Shown here: positions 7,723 through 16,315 of the stretch, piece by piece
Layout: each line of letters starts with the position of its first letter
Numbering within the stretch: position 1 is the stretch's first letter
Assembly (NCBI GenBank): GCA_947628855.1
Contig: CANRBM010000010.1
Span: 1-35,550 of the forward strand
DNA from: an uncultured Clostridia bacterium
GTDB taxonomy: Bacteria > Bacillota > Clostridia > Christensenellales > CAG-917
Direction: 5' to 3'
Length of the DNA stretch: 35,550 nt
The notes under the pieces: model-generated
What the model saw: the letters and a program-made list of their open reading frames with translations, nothing else
The model's database searches: none
Told to the model about the DNA's origin: nothing
Program-made: the position numbers and the translations under genes

Positions 7723-9075
7723 TTAAAGCTTTGCCGCCTTCTTTTTGAGATACTCGAGAGCGCGCTGTCTGTCCTTGAGCGCGGGGTTCATAGCGGTTTC
7801 CGCAAGCAGCTCGCCCATTAGCGCCGCCCTGTCTTTTTCGGGCACGCCGAGCGCAATGAGATCCCCGCCGTTTACGCTCAGTTCGGATATTTTGAAGGGC
7901 ACTTCGAGCGCGAGCATGCTCTCGTATGCCGCCCTCACCCTGTTCGTGCGCGTAAGTTTGCCCGCCGACGCCACGCCGTCCACCTCTATGAGCGTGCAAA
8001 GGTTCTCTATTATGTCCGCGTGCTCCAGCACGAAGCGCCTTAATTTCGCCTCGGACATATTGCCGTTGATGTCCACCATATGCCATCTTACAAGTTGCGA
8101 GACGCGGCGTATGCTTTCTTTGCTGAAGCGCAAGCGAGTCAAGACGCACTTTACGATTTCCTCGCCGATAACTTCATGGCCGTGCATATTGCCGTATCGG
8201 GCGACTGCGGGCGCCTTGCCTACGTCGTGCAACAGCGCCGCCCATCTCAGATGAGGCGGGGCCAGCTCAAATGCCTTGACGGAGTGCCTGTATGCGTCGT
8301 ACAGATGATACTTGGGCGGCTGAGGCAAGCCCTTCAGCGCGGCAAGCTCGGGGAGCAACATATCCACCAACCTGAGGTCGTCAAGCGCCTCGAACGCCTC
8401 AAGGTGTGCGCCCGTGCGCTTGAGCTCGGGGTGTTTCATATCCGCCTTAAAACAGCCTACAAGTTCCTCGCGTATGCGCTCCGCGCTTATATCCCTCACT
8501 CGCCACGCGTTTTCGCGCGCGCTCGCAAGCGTATTTTTGTCGGGCGCAAAGCCGAGCTCCGCGCCAAAGCGCACGAGCCGCAATATCCTTAGCCCGTCCG
8601 CCTCGAACACGTCCTCTTTTGCGTAGCGCAGAGTCTTTTGCTCTATATCGCGTACGCCGCCGAGCGGGTCCACCATGTCCCCCGTCAAAATGTCGAGGTA
8701 GACCGCATTGCATGCGAAGTCCCTTCTTAGGGCGTCGCGCATTATATCGTCCGTAAAACTCACGGTTTCGGGAGAGTGCGTGCCCCTTCCCGCCGCGTAG
8801 CTGTCCTGTCTGAAAGTGGTGTACTCCGCCTTGAATGCGCCCGACACTATTATGACTGTGCCCATGCGCAAACTTTTGTCCAAAACGACAAAATCGGAGT
8901 TTAAAAGCGCTTTTTTGACGTCATCAACTTTGAGTTTTGAACAAATGTCTATGTCGTGACATGAGATGCCCATAATGCCGTCGCGCACGAAACCGCCCAC
9001 CGCATACAGCGTCGCATACGGCGAGAAAAGCTCTGCAAGCGTTTTAAGCTGGGACGGAATGGCAAAACGCGGCAT
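7723..9075 (-). CDS. cca: tRNA CCA-adding nucleotidyltransferase with HD domain
   Basis: The enzyme builds or repairs the 3' CCA end of tRNAs from CTP and ATP. The N-terminal class II polymerase head shows YAVGGFVRDGIMG and the metal-binding DIDICS (residues ~24-45). The RRDFACNAVYLDILTGDMVDPLGG block is near 115-140. An HD-type domain begins near 275 with RWAALLHDVGKAPAVARYGN. The length of 450 aa fits HD-containing bacterial CCA/poly(A) polymerase relatives; some relatives add only CC or A, which cannot be settled here. The start has AGAGG five bases upstream. The hpt stop lies 9 bp upstream, so the genes are probably co-transcribed. Confidence 0.93.
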   Translation of the reverse strand: MPRFAIPSQLKTLAELFSPYATLYAVGGFVRDGIMGISCHDIDICSKLKVDDVKKALLNSDFVVLDKSLRMGTVIIVSGAFKAEYTTFRQDSYAAGRGTHSPETVSFTDDIMRDALRRDFACNAVYLDILTGDMVDPLGGVRDIEQKTLRYAKEDVFEADGLRILRLVRFGAELGFAPDKNTLASARENAWRVRDISAERIREELVGCFKADMKHPELKRTGAHLEAFEALDDLRLVDMLLPELAALKGLPQPPKYHLYDAYRHSVKAFELAPPHLRWAALLHDVGKAPAVARYGNMHGHEVIGEEIVKCVLTRLRFSKESIRRVSQLVRWHMVDINGNMSEAKLRRFVLEHADIIENLCTLIEVDGVASAGKLTRTNRVRAAYESMLALEVPFKISELSVNGGDLIALGVPEKDRAALMGELLAETAMNPALKDRQRALEYLKKKAAKL

Positions 9076-9084
9076 ATTGTCCTC

Positions 9085-9627
9085 TCACTTTGTATACACC
9101 TCGGGCGCGAGCACGCAGACGTCGGGCAAGTTGCGCATATGCTGGTCGTAGTCGAGCCCGCAACCCACAACGTATTCGTTTTCTATCTCGAAACCGACAT
9201 AGTCTCCCTTGAAATCCACCTTGCGGCGGGAAGGCTTGTCAAGCAGAGTGCACACCTTTATACTCTTCGGCTCGCGCGCCTCGAGCATACGCTTAAGATA
9301 GCTCAAAGTGACGCCGCTGTCTATGATGTCCTCGACGATCACGACGTTTTTGCCCTCGATAGGCGAGCTCAAGTCCTTTATCATCTTGACCTCGCCGCTC
9401 GTCGTAGTCCCACCTCCGTAGCTCGAGACGGCGATGAAATCTATCTCCATATCGCAGTCCATAGCGCGGATGAGATCCGCAAAAAACACGCACGCTCCCC
9501 TCAGCGTACAAACCATGGTGACGCTTTCACCGTGCAAGTCCTCGACTATCTGCCTGCCGAGCTCCTTCACTCTTGCGTCGATCTCCTCTTTTGAGACGAG
9601 TACTCTTGCGATCTCCTTACCGTACAT
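9085..9627 (-). CDS. hpt: Hypoxanthine phosphoribosyltransferase
   Basis: This cytosolic purine-salvage enzyme makes IMP (and usually GMP) from hypoxanthine or guanine and PRPP. The PRPP-binding loop reads VVIVEDIIDSGVTL (residues ~95-108). The flexible-loop SSYGGGTTTSGEVK and the C-terminal base-contacting VVGCGLDYDQHMRNLPDVCV are also clear. The track begins at 9639 with a GTG; I prefer the ATG at 9627 (MYGKEIARVL) because GAGG lies six bases upstream and overlaps that GTG. The product is then 180 aa, the usual size. The gene is 65 bp after tilS, the classic Firmicutes tilS-hpt neighbourhood, though ftsH is replaced here by cca. Confidence 0.95.
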   Translation of the reverse strand: MYGKEIARVLVSKEEIDARVKELGRQIVEDLHGESVTMVCTLRGACVFFADLIRAMDCDMEIDFIAVSSYGGGTTTSGEVKMIKDLSSPIEGKNVVIVEDIIDSGVTLSYLKRMLEAREPKSIKVCTLLDKPSRRKVDFKGDYVGFEIENEYVVGCGLDYDQHMRNLPDVCVLAPEVYTK

Positions 9628-9692
9628 TTTTGACCTCACTTGAATGATATTATATTTGACGCGACATTTTTGGGACGTCGCGACTTTTCAAA

Positions 9693-11003
9693 CTATTTTA
9701 TGACGGATATTTTGTACACCTCTGTCGTAGCGTCCGTCACGCGACAGGATGAGGATATGTCCACGCCCGCGACGGCGAGCACGCTCTTTCCCGAAGCGAC
9801 GACAGCAAGCGAATCGCGCTTGCGCTTTGGCACTTTTTTGTCCGTCAAAAAGTCGCCCAGGCTCTTGCTGCCTCCCCCGAATTTTGCGATAACATCTCCC
9901 TTTCGCCTATATCTTATCACTGCGTCAAAGGGTACGCTGTCCGCGTCGAGATAGAGCGTCCCGTCCCCCGAGGCAAGCGACGACGGGATATCCGCGGCAG
10001 GCGCCTTTTCCACGCTGATGCGAAATTGCTCGAATACGCCCTCCGCAAAAGGGATCTCTTCCGCGCGCGCCCCGTCTGACCTCAACGCAAAGACGAGATG
10101 ATCCCCCTGTCTGTGCACATTTAGCGAGTGCGTGAGTTCGAGATATTTTCCGTTTTCCGCGTCCTTCAAGGCGAGTATGAGCGCGAAGTGCTTCTCCTCT
10201 ATATCCTGCGTGACTCCCAGCATCTTTGCCGCCTTCATTACGAGGCGCTTTGCGATCGCCGCCTCGCCGAGGTCGGATATCTTGACATACGCCTCGCCGC
10301 CCTTGAGTTCGGGCTCGGGCACATGAGAGTCAATGTACTCCTCCGCCTCGCGCGCGTTTGCGCAAAGCCTCGCCACCGCGTCCGAAAGCGCGGGAAAGCG
10401 CGTCTTGAGCGTCGCAATTTCTCCCCTCAAAAAGTTGCGGGTGTAGGCGGTATCGCCGTTTGTGGAATCCTCTACATATCTCAGCCCGCGCTCCCGCACA
10501 TAGCGGTCTATGTCCGCACGCGATACGCCGAGAAGCGGGCGGAGATATCTTCCGCTCACCGCCCTCATGCCCGTCAAGCCCTTTATGCCCGTACCGCGCA
10601 AAATGCGCATGAGCACCGTCTCTACTTGATCGTCGAGGTGGTGTGCAAGCGCGATATAGTCGCACTTTTTTTCATTTAAAAGTTCGTCGAATATCCCGTA
10701 TCTCAATATGCGCGCGCCCTGCTCCAGCGTATAGCCATTTTGCGCGGAGAATGCGGGAGCGTCCACGCTGTACGCAAAAAGCGGCACGCCCATGGACGCG
10801 CAAAGCTCGCTCACAAAGCGGCTGTCGCTTACGCTCTCCTCCCCTCGTATACCGTGTTCGACGTTGACGGCGCTCACGTCATAGCCACCCTCGCGCAGCA
10901 TATCGAGAAGAGCGACGGAATCCCTGCCGCCACTTAGCGCAACGCAAATTTTGAGTTTTTTTGCCTCTTCCTCGCTCACGCCGAGCAATTTCGGGAGGTC
11001 CAT
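9693..11003 (-). CDS. tilS: tRNA(Ile)-lysidine synthase
   Basis: TilS attaches lysine to C34 of the CAU-anticodon isoleucine tRNA, so that it reads AUA and is charged with isoleucine. The PP-loop ATPase motif is ALSGGRDSVALLD near the N-terminus. AVNVEHGIRGEESVSDSRF, YIALAHHLDDQVETVLMR and LRPLLGVSRADIDRYV follow, and the C-terminal TilS domain ends with RYRKKGDVIAKFGGGSKSLG-type sequence. The start is uncertain: the track uses 11048, but the -10 box at 11022-11027 lies inside that extension. ATGs at 11015 and 11003 remain, neither with a strong Shine-Dalgarno. I chose 11003 (MDLPKLLGV; 436 aa). It is followed by hpt and preceded by spoIIE. Confidence 0.93.
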   Translation of the reverse strand: MDLPKLLGVSEEEAKKLKICVALSGGRDSVALLDMLREGGYDVSAVNVEHGIRGEESVSDSRFVSELCASMGVPLFAYSVDAPAFSAQNGYTLEQGARILRYGIFDELLNEKKCDYIALAHHLDDQVETVLMRILRGTGIKGLTGMRAVSGRYLRPLLGVSRADIDRYVRERGLRYVEDSTNGDTAYTRNFLRGEIATLKTRFPALSDAVARLCANAREAEEYIDSHVPEPELKGGEAYVKISDLGEAAIAKRLVMKAAKMLGVTQDIEEKHFALILALKDAENGKYLELTHSLNVHRQGDHLVFALRSDGARAEEIPFAEGVFEQFRISVEKAPAADIPSSLASGDGTLYLDADSVPFDAVIRYRRKGDVIAKFGGGSKSLGDFLTDKKVPKRKRDSLAVVASGKSVLAVAGVDISSSCRVTDATTEVYKISVIK

Positions 11004-11021
11004 AAAACAGCCCATATGAAA

Positions 11022-11050
11022 ATTATACAATAAACCTTGCAAAAACACAA
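11022..11050 (-). promoter_or_regulatory. Possible sigma-A promoter of tilS-hpt-cca-rmuC
   Basis: On the minus strand a perfect -10 TATAAT is 17 bp from TTGTGT, a poor -35 (3 of 6 matches). Transcription would start close to the ATG at 11015, giving a very short or no leader. The -10 is good; the rest is weak. Confidence 0.45.
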
Positions 11051-11120
11051 TGCGCGCAAAAGATTATTTTTTTATTATGATTTATGTTGCAAATGATATA
11101 TGTTTCAAAAAGAATATCGT

Positions 11121-11266
11121 GCCCTATCTATTCTTCATAGCGCCGCCTTGCTCTTTGCGCACGAATTATACTTCGCGCCCGACTCGCTCTTGGCTTAGAA
11201 CTTGCACTATGTGCCCGACTTATTCTTTACTCCCGATATATTCTTTACGCACTATTTTTACGCGTC
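11121..11266. repeat. Degenerate 18-nt tandem array between spoIIE and tilS
   Basis: Units in 18-nt register include GCCCGACTCGCTCTTGGC (11177), GCCCGACTTATTCTTTAC (11213) and TCCCGATATATTCTTTAC (11231); the last two are adjacent and match at 15 of 18 positions. Weaker units are visible at 11141, 11159 and 11249, and one off register at 11121. The array fills most of the 227-bp gap between the spoIIE stop and the tilS promoter. It shows no convincing gene on either strand. Confidence 0.55.
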
Positions 11267-11275
11267 GGTATCTCT

Positions 11276-13552
11276 TTATGCCGCGAACAGGCGCATTGCG
11301 AGCACGGTGCAGTCGTCCTCGGAGCCCTTTTTCACCGCCTCCGCAAGCAAGCTGTCCGCAAGTCTTTGGGGATTGAGCGTCCCGACTGCGTCTATTACGT
11401 CCGCCACGCCCTTCGCCTCAAGCACGTCGTACACGCCGTCCGACATCATGACAAGTACATCGCCGTCGTACAGCTGATAGCGGCTGGTGAGCGGCTGTAC
11501 CCCGTCCAATATCCCGACGGGCGGCTGTGTGCAGGACAGCTGTTCTATGCTCCCCTGCCGCACGATAAAACTGCTCGCCGCTCCGAGTTTGATGACGTCG
11601 AGGCTGCCGTTTATGGTGTCTATGACGGAAATATCCAAAGAAGAAAAGCTGTCCTCGAGGCTTATGCGGAGCAATTTATTTATGAGGCTGAGAACTATGT
11701 TCCCCTCAAATCCCGCTCTGTAAAAGCCCTCTATCATCTCCACGGCGTCATGGCTCGCCTTTGCCGCGCTCTCGCCGCTGCCCATGCCGTCGCATATGGC
11801 GAACAGTCTGCGCTTGAGGGATGGACAAAGTACACTCTTGCTGTCTCCGCACTCCTCGCCCTCGTTTTTGCTCTTTTCGGCGACGCCGTACGCCACCTCG
11901 TATGTGGGAGCGCTCTCAAGCGTGACGGAACTCAACTCCCCTCTGCTCTCGATATTCGTGAGAACAAGCTTGGTCCTGAGCGCACGCGAAGCCACCCTTG
12001 CGACGGCGAGTTTATCCGCGTCCTGCGCTCGCACGAGCAGAGTGACCGTGACGCTCTCCCCCGCGCCGTAGATGACCGCCTCGCTTGCTACGACGTTATG
12101 TTTGAGGAGTTCGCTCTTCAGATATTCCGCGTCCCCGCCCGCGAAAGTCACGGGTCTAGCGCAATCCTCGGCAAGCGAATCCAAAATTAGCGCTATTCCC
12201 GCGAACTGCTCCGAAAGCATACGTTTGCCAACCATCGCGCTCTCGGACGCGTCCCGCTTTTGAAGGTACGCTTGCGCGCTCGAGTTTATCACGGACGCGA
12301 GCGTGTGCATCTTTGTACAGCGCGAGGTTATGAATGGCGGCATATCGAGTATAGTCACCTTGCCCCTGCTCAAAGCCGCCTCTGCCATAGGCTTTAAAAT
12401 TGCGTACGTGTCCTCGCCGCCCAAAGACTTGAAACAGCTCTCCCTGTCCGCGCATTTGCCGCAATAGCCATGCGCTATTTCGTGCGCGAGCCTGTCCGAG
12501 TTGTATACGCTGCTGATATCCACCGTCCTTTTCAACCCATTGGACAGCTCGTAAAATACGTCGCTCGCCGCGCTCAATCTGCCCGCGGTCACCCTCGCTT
12601 GTCTGTTGACGACGCCGGCATAGGTTACGCGGTCGTCCGCTCCCGTCAGCGCGCGTATGCGGGATATCACGCCTCGCGGCAAACATAGACAGGCGGCAGC
12701 CCCTACGCTCGTCATTACGAGCGCGCGCCACCCCGCCCCGCTGTACGCGTCGAGGAGCCACATCACCCCCTGAGTGGCGAGCATGGCAAGCGCGGACGAC
12801 CACTTTGTAAAGGGCGAAAACGCCACCGCCGCTACGCCGAGCACGGCAAGTCCCGCAAGACAGGCGATGTCGCCCATATCTATCGCTACTCCGGATCCGA
12901 GAAGGAGGGACAAGAACAGCGTGACTTGCGGCTTGAAACACTGCGACGAGACGAGGAGCGCCGCGCCTGCGACGATAAAAACGAGCTTGAAACCCCAAAA
13001 GTCCGCGCCGCTAAGCGCGTAGCCTAAAGCCACCGTCAAAACGCCCAAAGCTATATGCTCATCCACGCTCATGCGCCCGGATCCCCTCACCAAAAGCGCG
13101 TACGAGGCGATACCCGCTACAAATATGCCGACAAGCGCTATGAGTACGGCGATCGCCGCCAAAAAATATTCCCCGTAAAGCGCGCAATTCACCGCGATAT
13201 ATGGTATCATGCCGACTACCGCCGCGAGGGCTACAGCCCAAAGAGGCACGTTGCGCCTAAGCTTGAAATACACAAAATACAGCACGATGAGGGCGATTAT
13301 CGGGCACACGGAAAATAGCAACGTCCACCAGCTCAAATAAAACACGCAGCATGCGACGACAAAAGCGGGCGCGAGGGCTATGATGTTTTGCCTTGCGAAT
13401 ACGAACCCGCAAAACAGCGCGAGCGCAAACGAAAATCCGAAATCGTCAACGGACGCCATGAGCACGAGACAAAGCCATTCTATGCCGAATTTTACCGCGG
13501 CGGAGGGAGTGAGCTTATTCTCGAACATCGGAAAAAATTTTCTCTCCGCCAT
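11276..13552 (-). CDS. spoIIE: Stage II sporulation protein E (PP2C-type phosphatase)
   Basis: SpoIIE sits at the asymmetric septum during sporulation and dephosphorylates the anti-anti-sigma factor SpoIIAA, which leads to sigma-F release in the forespore. The 758-aa protein has about ten membrane segments over residues ~20-300. A linker follows, with a cysteine cluster (HGYCGKCADRESC, near 355). The C-terminal PP2C domain runs from about 550. Its metal-binding motifs are intact: LFAICDGMGSGESAAKAS, VMMSDGVYD and SEDDCTVLAM. The size is slightly below the ~830 aa of Bacillus. The ATG at 13552 (MAERKFF) has AAGGGA seven bases upstream and is preferred over the track start at 13570. The gene implies sporulation ability or recent loss of it, and it neighbours tilS and hpt as in other Firmicutes. 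Confidence 0.93.
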   Translation of the reverse strand: MAERKFFPMFENKLTPSAAVKFGIEWLCLVLMASVDDFGFSFALALFCGFVFARQNIIALAPAFVVACCVFYLSWWTLLFSVCPIIALIVLYFVYFKLRRNVPLWAVALAAVVGMIPYIAVNCALYGEYFLAAIAVLIALVGIFVAGIASYALLVRGSGRMSVDEHIALGVLTVALGYALSGADFWGFKLVFIVAGAALLVSSQCFKPQVTLFLSLLLGSGVAIDMGDIACLAGLAVLGVAAVAFSPFTKWSSALAMLATQGVMWLLDAYSGAGWRALVMTSVGAAACLCLPRGVISRIRALTGADDRVTYAGVVNRQARVTAGRLSAASDVFYELSNGLKRTVDISSVYNSDRLAHEIAHGYCGKCADRESCFKSLGGEDTYAILKPMAEAALSRGKVTILDMPPFITSRCTKMHTLASVINSSAQAYLQKRDASESAMVGKRMLSEQFAGIALILDSLAEDCARPVTFAGGDAEYLKSELLKHNVVASEAVIYGAGESVTVTLLVRAQDADKLAVARVASRALRTKLVLTNIESRGELSSVTLESAPTYEVAYGVAEKSKNEGEECGDSKSVLCPSLKRRLFAICDGMGSGESAAKASHDAVEMIEGFYRAGFEGNIVLSLINKLLRISLEDSFSSLDISVIDTINGSLDVIKLGAASSFIVRQGSIEQLSCTQPPVGILDGVQPLTSRYQLYDGDVLVMMSDGVYDVLEAKGVADVIDAVGTLNPQRLADSLLAEAVKKGSEDDCTVLAMRLFAA

Positions 13553-13645
13553 TGTTCTTCCCTTTTTCATACCTTTATTTTAGCTTTTGCTGTATGCGAA
13601 AAATTTCCGATTTTAGGCGCAAGAAGCCGAAACATTTTATTTGCT

Positions 13646-13676
13646 GTCATATCAAAAAAAAAGCGATATGTGTCAA
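13646..13676 (-). promoter_or_regulatory. Weak candidate promoter of spoIIE
   Basis: On the minus strand TTGACA is followed after 19 bp by TATGAC. A long spacer is of note because the Bacillus spoIIE promoter, driven by sigma-A with Spo0A~P, has an overlong 21-bp spacer. The spacer here is an oligo-T run flanked by CATATC and GATATG. No clear Spo0A box is seen nearby, so this is a tentative reading. Confidence 0.3.
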
Positions 13677-13707
13677 AAAAAACATACCATGATAAGTCTG
13701 TCGGATC

Positions 13708-13738
13708 AAAAAGGCGCACCGTCCGAGTGCGCCTTTTT
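13708..13738 (-). terminator. Rho-independent terminator of the pyr operon
   Basis: A perfect 12-bp stem, AAAAAGGCGCAC with GTGCGCCTTTTT, encloses a 7-nt loop; on the minus strand it ends in CTTTTTGA. It lies 32 bp after the pyrB stop and upstream of spoIIE, and separates the two units. The stem is symmetric enough to act on the other strand as well. Confidence 0.9.
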
Positions 13739-13769
13739 GACAATTCAATTATTTTGTTTAAACCAAACT

Positions 13770-14837
13770 TCAAAGCTTAGTCTCGCAGTAACGGCACTTT
13801 TTCGTTCCGTCCTCGAGAGACGTGCTCATCATCTCAAAGTCGTACTCGTTGTTTGTGATGCACTTCGGGTTTGGGCACTTCTCGGCGCATTTTTCGCCCT
13901 TCGGAAGGTTTGAAGGCGCGCTCTTCGCCGCGTCGGACAGCAGAAATATGAGGAGCGCCTCGCGCATGAGCTTGCCGTTGAAGGTCTGTCGAAAATACGC
14001 CGCGCGCGGGTCGTCGTCCACCGACTTCGCTATCTCGTTCACGCGCGGGAGCGGGTGCAGTATGCGCATCGTCGCCTTTGCGCTCTCGAGTTTGTCGGGG
14101 GTGAGGCAGTAGCTGTCCTTGACCGCATTGTACGCCTCTATGGACGGAAAACGTTCGCGCTGTATGCGCGTCATGTACAGCACGTCCAAAGCCGGCATAT
14201 ATTCTTCGAGCGACGCCGTCTCTACGGCTTGCGCGCCCGCTTCTTCAAGCGCGCGGAGCGTGTACTCGGGCAGCCTCAAAGACTTTGGCGAAATGAGTAC
14301 GAAACGGATATTTTTGTATCGCAACATCGCGTTGATGAGCGAGTGTACCGTCCTGCCATAAAGCAGGTCGCCACACAGCCCTATGGTGAGGTCGTCAAGT
14401 CTGCCGAGCTCCCTATGTATGGTAAGCAGGTCCGCAAGCGTCTGCGTGGGGTGACAGTGACCGCCGTCGCCCGCATTTATTATGGGTATGGGAGACTTCT
14501 CCGCCGCCGCGAGCGCCGCGCCCTCTATGGGATGACGCATAGCGATTATGTCCGCATAATTTGCTACCACCCTCGCTGTATCAGAGACGCACTCGCCTTT
14601 TGACGCGGAGCTGGAGGACGCCTCGCTGAAACCTATCACCTGTCCGCCCAACTCGAGCATTGCCGCCTCAAATGACAGCCTCGTACGTGTGGATGGCTCA
14701 AAAAACAGCGTCGCGAGCTTTTTGCCGTCCAAAATATGCGCGTATTTTTCCCTGTTTTCCGCTATATCCTCGGCTGTCGCGATAAGCGAATACAGCTCGT
14801 CCACGCTGAGATCACAAACGTCAAGCAAATGTCTCAT
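13770..14837 (-). CDS. pyrB: Aspartate carbamoyltransferase catalytic chain fused to a PyrI-like zinc domain
   Basis: ATCase condenses carbamoyl phosphate and aspartate to carbamoylaspartate, the committed pyrimidine step. The catalytic core (residues ~1-305) is complete: [16 protein letters not shown], the [12 protein letters not shown] loop, [12 protein letters not shown] and HPLPRVNEI. After an alanine/proline-rich linker, about 40 extra residues carry [16 protein letters not shown] and [10 protein letters not shown], a C-x4-C...C-x2-C zinc ribbon. The pattern and wording match the zinc domain at the C-terminus of the regulatory chain PyrI (CPNxxCI...KCxYCE). The nucleotide-binding N-terminal half of PyrI is absent, and no pyrI is seen. 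The start is the ATG at 14837, which shares ATGA with the pyrE stop and has AGAGGTGG eight bases upstream; the track start at 14849 is a GTG in that same region. It is last in the operon. Confidence 0.93.
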   Translation of the reverse strand: MRHLLDVCDLSVDELYSLIATAEDIAENREKYAHILDGKKLATLFFEPSTRTRLSFEAAMLELGGQVIGFSEASSSSASKGECVSDTARVVANYADIIAMRHPIEGAALAAAEKSPIPIINAGDGGHCHPTQTLADLLTIHRELGRLDDLTIGLCGDLLYGRTVHSLINAMLRYKNIRFVLISPKSLRLPEYTLRALEEAGAQAVETASLEEYMPALDVLYMTRIQRERFPSIEAYNAVKDSYCLTPDKLESAKATMRILHPLPRVNEIAKSVDDDPRAAYFRQTFNGKLMREALLIFLLSDAAKSAPSNLPKGEKCAEKCPNPKCITNNEYDFEMMSTSLEDGTKKCRYCETKL

Positions 14838-15475
14838 TTTTTTATCCACCTCTCGTCGGACGGGTCGTCGCGGAAAGCGAGCAGTCTCGCGACGTCCTCC
14901 TCTTTGATGTAGCCCTCATCCGCCGCCACTCTCGCGAGCGCGTCAAGATTTGAAAGGCTGAAATTCACTACGTTTGCCTCTTTCAGCCTGTCCAGCCCTT
15001 TCTGCATGCCGTACGTGAATATGGATACTATGCCGAGCACTTCCGCGCCCGCCTCTCTCAGCGCGTCAACGACCTCTATGCAGGAGCCGCCCGTGGAGAT
15101 GAGGTCCTCGACGACTACGACTTTTTGCCCCGTCTCAAGCTTGCCCTCTATGCGGTTGCCCCTGCCGTGGTCCTTGTTGCCGCCGCGAACATAGCCCATA
15201 GGCTTGTCCATAAGCCATCCGACGATCGCCGCGTGCGCTATGCCCGCCGTAGACGTGCCCATGAGCACCTCCGCCTCGGGAAAATGCTCCTCGATGAGCG
15301 CTTTGAGCCCGTTTTCAACATCCCGCCTTACCGCGGGCGCCGTGAGAGTGAGGCGATTGTCGCAGTATATCGGGCTCTTTATTCCGCTCGCCCAGGTGAA
15401 CGGCTCGTCGGGGCGCAGAAATACCGCGCCGATGGTGAGCAGATCTTTTGCGATGACTTTTTCAATTTTTTGCAT
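14834..15475 (-). CDS. pyrE: Orotate phosphoribosyltransferase
   Basis: PyrE converts orotate and PRPP to orotidine 5'-phosphate, the fifth step to UMP. The 213-aa protein shows the PRPP-binding motif [20 protein letters not shown] near residue 120. The [12 protein letters not shown] segment, the catalytic-loop region [11 protein letters not shown] and the N-terminal [16 protein letters not shown], typical of the longer bacterial/archaeal form, are also present. The start has GGAG six bases upstream. Its stop overlaps the pyrB start by 4 bp. It is separated from pyrF by 141 bp, the longest gap in the operon. Confidence 0.95.
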   Translation of the reverse strand: MQKIEKVIAKDLLTIGAVFLRPDEPFTWASGIKSPIYCDNRLTLTAPAVRRDVENGLKALIEEHFPEAEVLMGTSTAGIAHAAIVGWLMDKPMGYVRGGNKDHGRGNRIEGKLETGQKVVVVEDLISTGGSCIEVVDALREAGAEVLGIVSIFTYGMQKGLDRLKEANVVNFSLSNLDALARVAADEGYIKEEDVARLLAFRDDPSDERWIKK

Positions 15476-15519
15476 ATCTATCTCCGAAAAAATTTATTTT
15501 TGATCTTCTGTTTCCGTCT

Positions 15520-15542
15520 GCAAATTTTCAGCCAAAATTTGC
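15520..15542. repeat. Small inverted repeat in the pyrF-pyrE gap
   Basis: GCAAATTTT and AAAATTTGC form a perfect 9-bp AT-rich stem with a 5-nt loop, 45 bp upstream of pyrE. It has no terminator-like T run on the minus strand. The rest of the 141-bp gap shows no promoter or gene that I can support. Confidence 0.45.
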
Positions 15543-15616
15543 ACCTGTAGTCGTTTTTTTGCTCAAATTTTCGGCTTTTATGTATGTTGCGTTTTGTGTT
15601 TGAGTCTGCACGCTCC

Positions 15617-16315
15617 TTATTTGCCCGAAAACTCGCTCACGGCGCGCCTAAATGCCTTGACGGGATCCTCCGCGCGCGTTATTGGTCTGCCCATGACGAT
15701 GTAATCGGAGCCCAGCTCCCTCGCCCTTGCGGGAGTAGTCACGCGCACTTGGTCCCCTTTCTCGCCGTCCGCAAAGCGTACGCCCGGGGTGACTGTCAAG
15801 AAGTTTTTTCCGCATGCCGCATGCACTTCGCCCGCCTCGAGCGGCGAACATACGACTCCGTCAAGCCCGCTCTCCTTTGCCGTCTTTGCATAGTGCATCA
15901 CGACTTCTTTGAGCGGCTTTTCGATGAGCAGATCGTTGTGCATAAGCTCCTCGCTCGTGCTTGTGAGCTGCGTCACCGCGATGAGCAAGGGACGTGTGCC
16001 GTCCTCGCGAGTCAAACCCTCTAGCGCCGCCTTCATCATCTCGCTGCCTCCGCCCGCGTGAAGGTTGGTCATATCCACGTCAAGCCCTTTGAGCACGCTC
16101 ATAGCGCTCTTCACGGTGTTGGGAATGTCGTGAAGTTTGAGGTCGAGGAAAATCTTGTGTCCGCGCGCCTTTATCTCGCGTACGATGTCGGGACCCTCCG
16201 AATAGAACAGCTCCATACCTATCTTGACAAAGGGTTTCTCGTCCTTGAACAGGTCGAGAAAAGAGAGCGCTTTTGCCTTGTTTTCAAAATCCAGCGCGAC
16301 GATCACATCTTTCAT
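15617..16315 (-). CDS. pyrF: Orotidine 5'-phosphate decarboxylase
   Basis: PyrF decarboxylates OMP to UMP, the last step of the pathway. The 232-aa TIM barrel begins MKDVIVALDFENKAKAL, with the catalytic motif KIFLDLKLHDIPNTV near residue 55, which provides the Asp and Lys of the active site. The phosphate-binding end reads TPGVRFADGEKGDQVRVTTP, and YIVMGRPITRAEDP lies near the C-terminus. This is the short group typical of Firmicutes. The ATG overlaps the pyrD stop by 4 bp (ATGA) and has GGAGG nine bases upstream, so translation is probably coupled. Confidence 0.96.
   Translation of the reverse strand: MKDVIVALDFENKAKALSFLDLFKDEKPFVKIGMELFYSEGPDIVREIKARGHKIFLDLKLHDIPNTVKSAMSVLKGLDVDMTNLHAGGGSEMMKAALEGLTREDGTRPLLIAVTQLTSTSEELMHNDLLIEKPLKEVVMHYAKTAKESGLDGVVCSPLEAGEVHAACGKNFLTVTPGVRFADGEKGDQVRVTTPARARELGSDYIVMGRPITRAEDPVKAFRRAVSEFSGK

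Noticed and set aside
7700-7725. Shared ACAGGTGC string after cca and after pyrF (near 15545)
   Set aside because: Only about eight bases are common; this is expected by chance and the flanks do not align.
7613-8149. N-terminal 179 residues of the 650-aa track ORF for rmuC
   Set aside because: They lie mostly within cca in another frame and are Arg/His-rich junk; the real rmuC start with AGGAGG is at 7612.
11050-11376. Plus-strand ORF with a hexapeptide-like repeat (CPTYSL-LPIYSL)
   Set aside because: The periodicity comes from the 18-nt DNA repeat; the frame runs on into antisense spoIIE and has no ribosome-binding site.
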